DNA of 64,000 nucleotides, taken from IMG/VR virus record IMGVR_UViG_3300031772_000002, positions 62,001 through 126,000 of that record; one strand, 5' to 3'. The number at the start of each line of letters is the position of its first letter. Within the stretch, counting starts at the first letter, position 1. The notes under the pieces are model-generated. The model had not been told where the DNA came from. It did not search any database and saw only the letters and a program-made list of their open reading frames with translations. This DNA comes from a virus. Below, piece after piece: positions 12,564 through 21,174 of this stretch. The position numbers and the translations under genes are program-made.

Positions 12564-15500
12564 ATGCCAATACCTGAAGAAGGAATAGGTCCGGTAAATT
12601 ACGCCCGTCCTGAGATGAATCCCTTTGCAGCTCTTGATAACACTATTAGATATAACGATATGATTAAAAATCAAATCATATCTCAATATCAACAAAATGC
12701 TATTAGTCCTGCTTCATTATCTATGCAGCAACAAAGAATGGTTGCTACTGATCCTAAATATCAATATGGAGTTGAAGGTGGTCAAGATACCAGAACATAC
12801 CAAAGAAATGCAGAACTTGCTAAGATGTCATATAGCTCAATGGCTGCAAATGCTACTTTAGGAATGGCAACATATGGTATTGCATCTCCTTTTGGAGCCG
12901 TAGCGTCAACATTTTTAAAAACAACTGCTTTAAGATATGTTCCTTTTGCTCCAACCATTTTAGGCGGGATGGCGCTTCCAATGGCCGCTGCTGCAGCCCT
13001 TGCATATATTCCTGGAAAAGCTATTAACCAAGCGGTAGAGCGTCAAAGGTTTATTCATTCAACAGCTTCTGATATTGAACAATACAGAGAGGGTCTTGGA
13101 TTTAATTCTCCATTAGGGATTGGTTCAGCAACTAATCTTGCTGAAAGTTTACAAAGAACAATGTATCAAGGCGGTTTTTTTAATACTGAACAACAATCAA
13201 GAATTCATAAAATTGGTTTATCAAATAATATGATTTCATCCCGTGGAGGAAAGGCGGGAGGAACTATTCAACAGTATGAAAAGAATTTTATTGAATTGAG
13301 AGATACTACTGCTGAAGTTGTTAAATTGTTAAAAACTACTATAGAGGGCGGAATGTCTGTAATGAAAGAACTGCAACAGTCAGGCTTCTCTGTAGGGGCT
13401 ATTAAAGGCCAAATAAGACAGGCTAAAGCTTTTGGCAATCTAACAGGTCTTGGTTCACAAAACATGCTACAAATAGGCGCCGCCGGAGCCGCATCAGTAC
13501 AGGGAACTCCATGGTCAGCTTCAGTTGGAGCATCAATGTATCAATCAGGAGCAGCTCAAGCTGCCACTATTGCAAATGCCAATAGATCTGGAGCTTATGC
13601 AGTACAGAGAGTTGGAGGAACTGCCGCTGCAGGAGCAATGATAGCTACAGCACAAATGAATGTATTATCATCAGGTCTTGGAACTCGTGGGGTCGCGTAT
13701 GCGATGAATACAAATGGGACTATTGATAATTCTCGAATGGCTAGATTATTATCAGGAAAAGCAAGTGCTTATGAAATAGAATCAGGAGCAAGTCAACGAG
13801 GGTATGGAATGGGGATATCCGGTAGAGCATTGTTTGAACGTAATAAAGAAGATTTTTTAAATAATCTATCAGACGAAGGCCGGGTTGCAATGACCCAGCA
13901 ATTATTTCAAAAATGGGGAACCCAAAGATATGGTACTGAAGAAGCTAAAGCATGGGTTTTTGCAGGAAAATATACGAATGATATTCGGGAACAAAGGCTT
14001 TTATCAGAATCTTTATTAAGACCTAAAGGTTTTGATAGAATGATGGCTGAAAATGAAGCTGTTACGGCTGGATTGCAATTAAAAGGATCAAGAAGGGATT
14101 TTCTTCCAACCCCTTCAATAATGACAAGATTTGGAGAAAGAACATTATATGAATCTCAAAGAATTACTGCAGGTATTGGAAGTGTGTTTGCATTGCCTGA
14201 ACAGGCTTTTAATTATGTAAGAGATTTAACTCCATTTGCAAAAACTCCTTATGTAAATTTAGAAACTATTACCAGAAATAAATATGGACTTAATGTTAAT
14301 TTACAAGCAGGTATGGCAGAACGTTTATCAGGATTAACCACTAAGGATATCTCAGAAATACCAACCATTCCTCGTATAAAAAATCTTAAAGCTGAAACTG
14401 GAATGGATTTAGAAAAAATGTTATCTGTAGGGGTCATAAAAACTAAAGTAAACATTTATGGAAGGCAATCACAACAATATGGAGGAACAGGAGGGGCGTT
14501 ACCTATAATTGGACAAAAAGATGTTTATACAAATAAAGGATCAACCTCTGAAGAAATGCAAATTGTATTTGATGCTATAAATAATCAATTATATGGAGAT
14601 GGAACTAATTGGACAAAAAATCGTAAAGTTCGTAAAATAAGTGGAGTTAAAGAACTTTCTGATGAAGAGGCTCGTAAGGCTGGAGAAACTGCTTTATCTA
14701 CAGCAGGAGCAAGTCAACAAGCGACAAGTTATAAATTTAATAATGCTCAATCAATATTATCTACTGCTCTTGAAAAAGCCCCAGGATTAACTTTAAAAGC
14801 AGTTTCAGATTATGAAAGACAATTACGTTCAGCTTACAGAGAAGGCAAGCCGTTAGATAAAGGAATTATTGCGGAAGGATTAACTACAGATTTACAAAGA
14901 AAAGTTCTTACTAAATTTGAAGCAGAAATTGCAAATGTAAAAACTAAAGATCTTTCTACACTTCAAGGAAAAGTATTTGATGTAAAACGTATTAAAAAAG
15001 AAGCTACTGAACAAATATATAGTGAAGGTTTAGGGTTTAAAATGGAATTTGTAACATCACAAAGTCAGTTTGGTGGTGGTTCTATGCAAGAAACTAAAGA
15101 AACTACTAAATCTAAAAAATTGATGGAAAGAATTGTTGGTTCTAATTTAGATACTCCTCAAAAGCAAGAAGAGGGTTTAAAAAAATTATTAGCCATAACA
15201 GATATGGCCGAACAAAAACTTGATGGTGGAGTTGCATTTAGAAATCTTGCAAAAAAATTAGAAATGACTACTACAGAATTAGAAAAGAAACGTAATCAGT
15301 GGCAAAAAACAGTATCTACTGTTATTGATGCAAAAGATGTAAAACTTGCATATGCTGAAGTACAAGTACCTGGGGCTTTTCGTATTCAGGAACATATAAG
15401 AAAAAATCAACCTGAAGTTTCCAGGGCTTCAATTAATACGGCTGGTGCATTTGTTAGAGGAGCATTGTCATTTGCTGAATTAAAAAAATCACCTGATGCT

Positions 15501-15884
15501 CTTGAAGCTTTACTTTCTTCATCAATAATGGGAAGAGAAACCTTTATGGCTGCAGGAGTTGCTGGAACTTTACCTGTAGCTTTAGTGACAGGAGATACTG
15601 AAGTTGCTAAAAAAGTTACCAGAGATATGGAAAGAAGAAGATATATTGAAGAAACTCTTAAATGGACAGAGGCAGTAAAAACAGGAGGAAAAAGTCTTAA
15701 ATTAGAAAAGGGTGAAACAAAATTAACTACTCAAGAAATATTAATGAATAAAGAAATGGCAATATCACAACAACATGAATTTGAATCTAATCCTTCATAT
15801 TCTGAATCTAGTCGTGATAAAACTAATTATGCAAATGTACAACCTCCAATATTAAATTATTGGAATAATAAGTGGGTTTTATAA
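12564..15884 (+). CDS. tape-measure-like tail protein
   Basis: The 1106-residue protein is the largest of the early tail module and lies downstream of the chaperone locus, as expected for a tape measure, which sets tail length and is threaded through the tube. Residues about 90-155 contain hydrophobic Ala/Gly/Pro-rich segments (FAPTILGGMALPMAAAAALA). Helical stretches follow (IELRDTTAEVVKLLKTTI) and a Gly/Ala/Ser-rich middle (QIGAAGAASVQGTPWSASVG). The C-terminal half is charged and helical. No peptidase or lysozyme domain is visible. By the rule of thumb of about 0.15 nm per residue it would give a tail near 165 nm (inference). An internal virion protein is the main alternative. Confidence 0.6.
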   Translation: MPIPEEGIGPVNYARPEMNPFAALDNTIRYNDMIKNQIISQYQQNAISPASLSMQQQRMVATDPKYQYGVEGGQDTRTYQRNAELAKMSYSSMAANATLGMATYGIASPFGAVASTFLKTTALRYVPFAPTILGGMALPMAAAAALAYIPGKAINQAVERQRFIHSTASDIEQYREGLGFNSPLGIGSATNLAESLQRTMYQGGFFNTEQQSRIHKIGLSNNMISSRGGKAGGTIQQYEKNFIELRDTTAEVVKLLKTTIEGGMSVMKELQQSGFSVGAIKGQIRQAKAFGNLTGLGSQNMLQIGAAGAASVQGTPWSASVGASMYQSGAAQAATIANANRSGAYAVQRVGGTAAAGAMIATAQMNVLSSGLGTRGVAYAMNTNGTIDNSRMARLLSGKASAYEIESGASQRGYGMGISGRALFERNKEDFLNNLSDEGRVAMTQQLFQKWGTQRYGTEEAKAWVFAGKYTNDIREQRLLSESLLRPKGFDRMMAENEAVTAGLQLKGSRRDFLPTPSIMTRFGERTLYESQRITAGIGSVFALPEQAFNYVRDLTPFAKTPYVNLETITRNKYGLNVNLQAGMAERLSGLTTKDISEIPTIPRIKNLKAETGMDLEKMLSVGVIKTKVNIYGRQSQQYGGTGGALPIIGQKDVYTNKGSTSEEMQIVFDAINNQLYGDGTNWTKNRKVRKISGVKELSDEEARKAGETALSTAGASQQATSYKFNNAQSILSTALEKAPGLTLKAVSDYERQLRSAYREGKPLDKGIIAEGLTTDLQRKVLTKFEAEIANVKTKDLSTLQGKVFDVKRIKKEATEQIYSEGLGFKMEFVTSQSQFGGGSMQETKETTKSKKLMERIVGSNLDTPQKQEEGLKKLLAITDMAEQKLDGGVAFRNLAKKLEMTTTELEKKRNQWQKTVSTVIDAKDVKLAYAEVQVPGAFRIQEHIRKNQPEVSRASINTAGAFVRGALSFAELKKSPDALEALLSSSIMGRETFMAAGVAGTLPVALVTGDTEVAKKVTRDMERRRYIEETLKWTEAVKTGGKSLKLEKGETKLTTQEILMNKEMAISQQHEFESNPSYSESSRDKTNYANVQPPILNYWNNKWVL

Positions 15885-16771
15885 TGAGTTTAAAATCAAT
15901 TCAATACGCATCTAATTTAGAAGAATTGTTACGTCCATATAATACAGGATTGGTTCCTCATAATCATAATCTTGCTTCAATTGTTTTATATACTAATGAA
16001 GAACAGGATTATGATCTTTTTAGAGATCACACTAAAGAATATGATTATTTTGATAATTTAAATGAATATGTTTCACAACTTGAAACTGCTGCTATTACAC
16101 AAGGAGGGAATATACAGCCTGATAATATTTCATCAGGTAAAGTTCCAATTATAAATCTTGATAATAATCCTAGTCATGTTAAAAATTCTCCTTCCCGTCC
16201 TTATTATGGAGTGTTTAATAATTTTTCTTTAATTAAAGTTACTGAGCAATTTGGAGAAATTGTTAAAGTGCAACAAAATTTTACAGAAGGATGGAATGCT
16301 TTTTTCTTTGGAGAAAAACCGATAATATTTAGTTTTAACGGAATATTTATTGATAGTAAAGACTATCCGTATTATCAGGAATTTATGATTGCATATGGAA
16401 AATATTTAGCAGGAAGAAAATGTGTTGAAAATAAAATGCAGATGAAAATTATATTTGATGGTAAAATAGTTGATGGATATATGATTAGTATAATGACCAG
16501 TTCTGATGCTCAAAATGAATTAATAAAATCTTTTGAATTTAGTGTTCTTGTTAGAAATGTAAAATGGGTAAGAATGAATTTAATTAAAGTAAAAAGTGGA
16601 AATGGAGATGATATTAGGTATCAGGAAGAGCTTAATGGATTGACAAATCAATATAGATATATAGATCCTTCATTTGTTGATAAACTTAATATGGTCGATC
16701 CTGTAGGAAATAAAAATATACAATATCCAGGTAATGTCAATACCATCAATGATACAGGATCAATAGCATAA
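15884..16771 (+). CDS. tail or baseplate structural protein
   Basis: I take the ATG at 15884, which overlaps the previous stop (TAATG); an in-frame GTG at 15872 is the alternative. The ~295-residue protein has a variable N-terminus and a core with TEGWNAFFFGEKPIIFSFNG, YQEFMIAYGKYLAGRKC, IIFDGKIVDGYMIS and FEFSVLVRNVKW. The pattern 'FFGEKP-x-F-x-F-x-G...Y..YLxGxxC(V)...D-G-x-x-x-GY(M/L)' is one I associate with virion structural proteins of large myoviruses next to the baseplate hub. Its role is inferred from position. Confidence 0.5.
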   Translation: MSLKSIQYASNLEELLRPYNTGLVPHNHNLASIVLYTNEEQDYDLFRDHTKEYDYFDNLNEYVSQLETAAITQGGNIQPDNISSGKVPIINLDNNPSHVKNSPSRPYYGVFNNFSLIKVTEQFGEIVKVQQNFTEGWNAFFFGEKPIIFSFNGIFIDSKDYPYYQEFMIAYGKYLAGRKCVENKMQMKIIFDGKIVDGYMISIMTSSDAQNELIKSFEFSVLVRNVKWVRMNLIKVKSGNGDDIRYQEELNGLTNQYRYIDPSFVDKLNMVDPVGNKNIQYPGNVNTINDTGSIA

Positions 16772-16774
16772 ACT

Positions 16775-19528
16775 ATGGCTAGTAAAAAAGGTTATAATTA
16801 TCAATTTAGATTATACATGGAAGGTGTTCATATTCCTTTTCATGGAGCAGTTATTTCATGCACTCCAAATGGGGTAGAAGCTAATATTAATTTGTGGGCA
16901 AATAAAGAATTGTTAGATCTTAAGCCCAAAACAGCAGTTCAAATTATTTATCGTGAATGGCACAAAAAACCTTCAGAAGCAAAGTGGCTTATAGCTTTTG
17001 ATGGATTTTTATCAAGTTTTTATAAAGTAGATCAGGCGGGTGAAGGTAATAATATATCATTAGTATGTCGTGATTTCAGAATGGATATACGTAGAGCTCC
17101 TGCAGCAATAGCATGGGAAGCTGACGATCCACTTACCCCTAAAACTTTTTATAATGAGATGGGATTGTTTCAAACATTTGTTATTAAGGGGGTTACAAAA
17201 TCAGGACAACCAGGAACGGATATACGTATTTATGATAGTGGAGATCTGGCGCCATTAAGTTACACTCTTAGTTTAATTGCAGGAAGCGCTTTTGGAGGAT
17301 CGTATGCAACTAAACATAATACCCATGTAAAAGGAGAATCGACATATCAAAAACAATTTACCGATGTTACCCCAACAATTCAACAACCGGCAACTAAAAC
17401 GGAAACTAAAAAAGATACTTCTGATGGTGTTGCTAATTGTGGATTTTTTTTAGATGCTATTGTTCGTGGATTATGGGTTGAAGCTGTCGGAGGAACATCT
17501 GTTGGTTCGTTTTTAAATAAACGAATCCGTCTTGATAAAAGATTTTTAATACCTGTCAATGTATCTGGTTATAACTTCTGGAAACGTCAATCTGCGGCAG
17601 TTAATATAGGATCCCATCTAATGGGCAATGCAAGATTTACAAGTCTTGAAGCGGCTATAATGAATCTTGCAGGCGTATTTTCAACGCGGGTTTATTCGTG
17701 CAATACGCCTTCATTAATTTCAATTGATAATGATAGTCCTGCTGTTGATTATATAATGGATAGAAGAGTAAGAAATTTTATTTTAGGTAAAGGATCAAAA
17801 GAGTTTGGTGGTAAATATATTCTTAATGAATCTATGTTATTGCCTCCTCTTGAATTTACCGCTCCTCCTAACTGTAATTTTATATTTCCTCCAATGTGTA
17901 ATCGTGTTGAATGGCAATATGATACTGATGTTGATATTACACGAGGGGTATATGAACAGATTAGTTTATTATCAACTCCTGGAAGTGACGGTCTTGCTGC
18001 GGCTAGAATTCAAGTTCCTAATGCTTTATTTAATATTATGAATAAAAATCCTAAAGATGAATTTAAAAGAAGAAAACCTCCTCTTACATTAGAAGAAAGG
18101 TATAAAGGTATTAATGTAGAATTTGGAAGTGTTTCAGTAGAGCTTGCATGTAATGATGCTTCTTCTATAATTCAAAAAAGATATGTAAGTGATAAGGATG
18201 GAAAAAAAATTGATTTAAAAATAGATGAATTGAAAAAATTAAAAGATAAAGTGGAAAGTGGAACATGGATTCCTAAAGATAAATCAGCAGTTGATTATAG
18301 TAAAGAAATAGAACAAAAACAAAAAGAAAAAAAAGAAATTAAATTATTAAAAAGTAAAGGTTTTGAGCCTTTAATGACCAATGCTCTTAAACATCATGCC
18401 GTATTAAAATTTCTTAATTCTAAATATGCAGGTAGAGTTGTTGTTGTTGATATGGCTTTTAATCCTTTTATTATGAGTGGGTTTCCTGGAGTTATTGTGT
18501 CGGATAATAATGAGTATGGAAAAAATTCATCAAAAACTATTCTTGGTATGGTACAAGTAGTTCGGCATACCATATCTATATCGAGCGCGGGAGGAGACGC
18601 TAATACGTCGGTAACAATGAATAACGCTCGTTTTGAAGACGAGCCTACAGATGTCGATTTATATGGATACCCATTGTATATTAAAGAAACAAATCCTGAA
18701 GACGCTATGATTGACATTAAAACATTCAAACACATAAATAGTAAAGGAGAATATGTAAAGCATTATGTTACAGAACCTAAAACCCCTGTGGAAGATGTAA
18801 AGTTTGAAACTAAAGATATTCCTAAAAGTAAAGCTTATGATCTTATTGATAAGTCAATTAATTCTGAAGGTTATAAGTATGCTAAAGACTTACTAAGCCT
18901 TACGTTACAAGATTATTTAAGTGGAAAAGTAAATCAAATTTATATAGATGAAACATATGAACCTACTCGTATATGTAAATTTTATCAGGATGTATTTCAA
19001 CACACTGAATTGCATTTTATGATAGGGCGTACTACTATTAAAGATGACTCTGGAAAAGATAAGGAAATTTACTTTACTTATGATTCTATTCATGAAGGAT
19101 TGGAAAAATTACGAATAAACAGACCTGATTTACTTTCAGACTATTCTGCATGCATGAGTTTTACCGAAAGAAATATTTGTTCAGCAGATGCATTTTTTCA
19201 AGGAATTATCGGCCTTTCAATAGAATCTTCAAAAGATTACAAAGGTAATATTTTTAAAGATGCTAATGATAATATTATAACTAAATATTTTTGTAATCAA
19301 TCTGATTTTATTCATCAGGATGTATACGAAAGATATTATGGAGTGTCAACTGATGATTATAATAATAAGAATTTTAATTTAAAAAAAGAAAATGGAGGAG
19401 ATATGACTGGTCCAGGCCAATTTAGCAGTATTCGTGAAAATTCTCCTGTTACTGCTTATATTAAAGAAAGAAGAGACGCTGTTGAAATATATCTTACTGA
19501 AGTATTAAAACGAGTGAGTTCAATATGA
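16775..19528 (+). CDS. baseplate hub-like structural protein
   Basis: The 917-residue protein begins MASKKGYNYQFRLYMEGVHI, followed by strand-rich sequence with FDGFLSSFYKV and ISLVCRDFRMDI. This is the kind of beta-barrel start seen in phage hub proteins (T4 gp27 / gpD-like), where an FxG strand is followed by an SL-x-x-R/D-F element. A charged linker (LKIDELKKLKDKVESG) and a large unknown C-terminal region follow. It lies between the tape measure and the wedge genes, where hubs are usually found. No lysozyme motif was seen. It overlaps the next gene by ATGA. Confidence 0.5.
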   Translation: MASKKGYNYQFRLYMEGVHIPFHGAVISCTPNGVEANINLWANKELLDLKPKTAVQIIYREWHKKPSEAKWLIAFDGFLSSFYKVDQAGEGNNISLVCRDFRMDIRRAPAAIAWEADDPLTPKTFYNEMGLFQTFVIKGVTKSGQPGTDIRIYDSGDLAPLSYTLSLIAGSAFGGSYATKHNTHVKGESTYQKQFTDVTPTIQQPATKTETKKDTSDGVANCGFFLDAIVRGLWVEAVGGTSVGSFLNKRIRLDKRFLIPVNVSGYNFWKRQSAAVNIGSHLMGNARFTSLEAAIMNLAGVFSTRVYSCNTPSLISIDNDSPAVDYIMDRRVRNFILGKGSKEFGGKYILNESMLLPPLEFTAPPNCNFIFPPMCNRVEWQYDTDVDITRGVYEQISLLSTPGSDGLAAARIQVPNALFNIMNKNPKDEFKRRKPPLTLEERYKGINVEFGSVSVELACNDASSIIQKRYVSDKDGKKIDLKIDELKKLKDKVESGTWIPKDKSAVDYSKEIEQKQKEKKEIKLLKSKGFEPLMTNALKHHAVLKFLNSKYAGRVVVVDMAFNPFIMSGFPGVIVSDNNEYGKNSSKTILGMVQVVRHTISISSAGGDANTSVTMNNARFEDEPTDVDLYGYPLYIKETNPEDAMIDIKTFKHINSKGEYVKHYVTEPKTPVEDVKFETKDIPKSKAYDLIDKSINSEGYKYAKDLLSLTLQDYLSGKVNQIYIDETYEPTRICKFYQDVFQHTELHFMIGRTTIKDDSGKDKEIYFTYDSIHEGLEKLRINRPDLLSDYSACMSFTERNICSADAFFQGIIGLSIESSKDYKGNIFKDANDNIITKYFCNQSDFIHQDVYERYYGVSTDDYNNKNFNLKKENGGDMTGPGQFSSIRENSPVTAYIKERRDAVEIYLTEVLKRVSSI

Positions 19529-20247
19529 AAACAAACACTACTATTGATAAAATTTATTTTAATTCTTTTTATGATGAACTTCAAAATATTGAAAAGAATG
19601 CTGGATTTGCAAAAGCATTAGGCACTGGGGCATTAATATGGGGAGGTATAGTAGGACCAGTGGCAACTCCTCAAATTATTGCTATGAAACAAAATGCACC
19701 AATTGTACGTAGTTTTGTAAATACAATGCAATCTGGTACTGTAAATGCTAGAAATATTATTAATAAATATGATCCTGGAACTATTCCATTAACATCTAAA
19801 AGCCAACTTGATACTGCTCAAATTGATAAGGCATCGAAAGCTATTGCAGGTTCTCAAATTAATAAATCAAATAAATTTACTAATACATTTTTTGTACCAG
19901 GAATAAAAGGAAACAGATATATTGTTTCACCAGAATTAACAGACTCAGCTATTATTGGTCACGAATTAGGTCATAGCAAGCATTATCAACAACTTTCTAA
20001 AAATAAAGATTTAAAAACAGGTTTAAAATTATTTAAAAAATATCCTACAGTTAATAGAGAAATAATGGCTAATCAAATGGCTCCAATTAAATCAAGTAAT
20101 TATAATAAGATAATGAATCCAGCATTTAAAACATATAAAAATATTAATACTGCAAACAAATTTACAAAAGGTATAGCTGGATCAGAATTTAGTTTAGGTT
20201 TAATTGCTTTAGGAAAAATGTTAATTAAGCGTAGAAAATTTAAATAA
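19525..20247 (+). CDS. zinc metallopeptidase-like protein with N-terminal SFxxEL tag
   Basis: The 240-residue protein contains IIGHELGHSKHYQ, with HExxH at residues 146-150, and a possible third ligand in NREIMANQMA (E179), as in gluzincin-type peptidases. Residues 10-27 (IYFNSFYDELQNIEKNAG) are a variant of the tag shared by several neighbours. Hydrophobic segments at about 31-50 and near the C-terminus (FSLGLIALGKMLI) suggest membrane contact. It may be a virion or ejected enzyme acting on host envelope proteins (inference). It overlaps the hub-like gene by ATGA and is two bases from the sigma-factor gene. Confidence 0.6.
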   Translation: MKTNTTIDKIYFNSFYDELQNIEKNAGFAKALGTGALIWGGIVGPVATPQIIAMKQNAPIVRSFVNTMQSGTVNARNIINKYDPGTIPLTSKSQLDTAQIDKASKAIAGSQINKSNKFTNTFFVPGIKGNRYIVSPELTDSAIIGHELGHSKHYQQLSKNKDLKTGLKLFKKYPTVNREIMANQMAPIKSSNYNKIMNPAFKTYKNINTANKFTKGIAGSEFSLGLIALGKMLIKRRKFK

Positions 20248-20249
20248 AT

Positions 20250-20942
20250 ATGACTATTGAACAAGATCAAATAATGGAATGGCAAAAAACTAAAGATCCA
20301 AAGATCTTTACTGAATTAATTATTAAATACAGACCGGTTGTTAATAAAGTTGTAAATCAATACAGAACAGTTGGTGTATCTTCTGAAACATTAAGAACCG
20401 AAGCCACTGCGCAACTTATTAAATCATTTAAAACATATAAACCATCATATGAAACGCAACCAATAACACATATATGGAATAATTTAAAAAAAGTTCAAAG
20501 AGTTGCTTCTGTTAGTTTAATGTCAGGGCATATACCTGAAAATAGAGCGTTAAAAAAATCAACGTTTACTATTGTTAAAGATAATTTAATTGATAAACTT
20601 GGATACGAACCAAGTACTATAGAAATGGCTGACGAACTTGGATGGAGTAAAAAAGAAGTTGCTCGAATGACAAGTGAACTTGGAGGAGAGGCTTCTTATT
20701 CAAAAATGAAATATGATTACTATGGGTCTGTGGTAAATCCTGAAAATCCAGACAAAGCCCTTGCCGATTATTTATATCAAGAACTTACCGGTAAAGATAG
20801 AGTTATATTTGAACATACATTTGGATATGCCGGAAAACCTATATTAAATAATAAAGAAATTGCTGATAAATTAAATGTAAATGAAATGTGGATTCATCGT
20901 GCAAAAACAAGATTGGCAGAAAAAATAAAATCATATCGTTGA
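20250..20942 (+). CDS. RNA polymerase sigma factor (sigma70 family)
   Basis: The 230-residue protein shows the sigma70 modular order. Region 2-like helices (about 15-85) include KYRPVVNKVVNQYRTVGVSS and THIWNNLKKV. A region 3-like helix pair (about 112-140) includes GYEPSTIEMADELGWSKKEV. Region 4 (about 175-228) has DRVIFEHTFGY and NNKEIADKLNVNEMWIHRAK, a helix-turn-helix for the -35 element. Phage sigma factors direct host polymerase to middle or late promoters. The recurring GTTATT/TGGTATAAC promoters in this window are natural candidate targets (inference). Position among virion genes rather than early genes is unusual. No ribosome site is visible, so translation may depend on the upstream gene. 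Confidence 0.8.
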   Translation: MTIEQDQIMEWQKTKDPKIFTELIIKYRPVVNKVVNQYRTVGVSSETLRTEATAQLIKSFKTYKPSYETQPITHIWNNLKKVQRVASVSLMSGHIPENRALKKSTFTIVKDNLIDKLGYEPSTIEMADELGWSKKEVARMTSELGGEASYSKMKYDYYGSVVNPENPDKALADYLYQELTGKDRVIFEHTFGYAGKPILNNKEIADKLNVNEMWIHRAKTRLAEKIKSYR

Positions 20943-20953
20943 AAGAATAAAAT

Positions 20954-21163
20954 ATGTTACAAGAAATTTATAATACTTCATTTATTAATGAACTTGAAAA
21001 AATTGCTGTATCACATGACATGAAGAGAATTATTTTACAAAGAAAATTAAATAGATATGTTGATGAACAGAAAAAAAATGTAAATGAACGTTTCTATAAA
21101 AAAGCAATTAGAAGATTTGTTATAAAAAGAATATTATCAGCATTGTCAAAAGTTAATTATTAG
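20954..21163 (+). CDS. small basic protein with SFxxELEKIA tag
   Basis: The 69-residue product begins MLQEIYNTSFINELEKIAVS, a clear copy of the N-terminal tag. The rest is a strongly basic helix (KRIILQRKLNRYVDEQKKN, ending IKRILSALSKVNY). Size, charge and tag resemble the DNA-associated internal proteins of T4-like virions, which are packaged through an N-terminal targeting sequence. That comparison is conceptual, not a homology claim. It lies between the sigma factor and the LigD-like gene. Confidence 0.6.
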   Translation: MLQEIYNTSFINELEKIAVSHDMKRIILQRKLNRYVDEQKKNVNERFYKKAIRRFVIKRILSALSKVNY

Positions 21164-21174
21164 GATAATTTATA

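Noticed and set aside
12564-15884. Major capsid or portal identity for the 1106-residue protein
   Set aside because: It lacks a compact fold pattern for either, follows the chaperone frameshift locus and has the hydrophobic and helical composition of a tape measure.
17805-18041. A 78-codon frame inside the hub-like gene
   Set aside because: It lies wholly within a long gene in another frame, has Leu-rich low-complexity sequence and no ribosome site.
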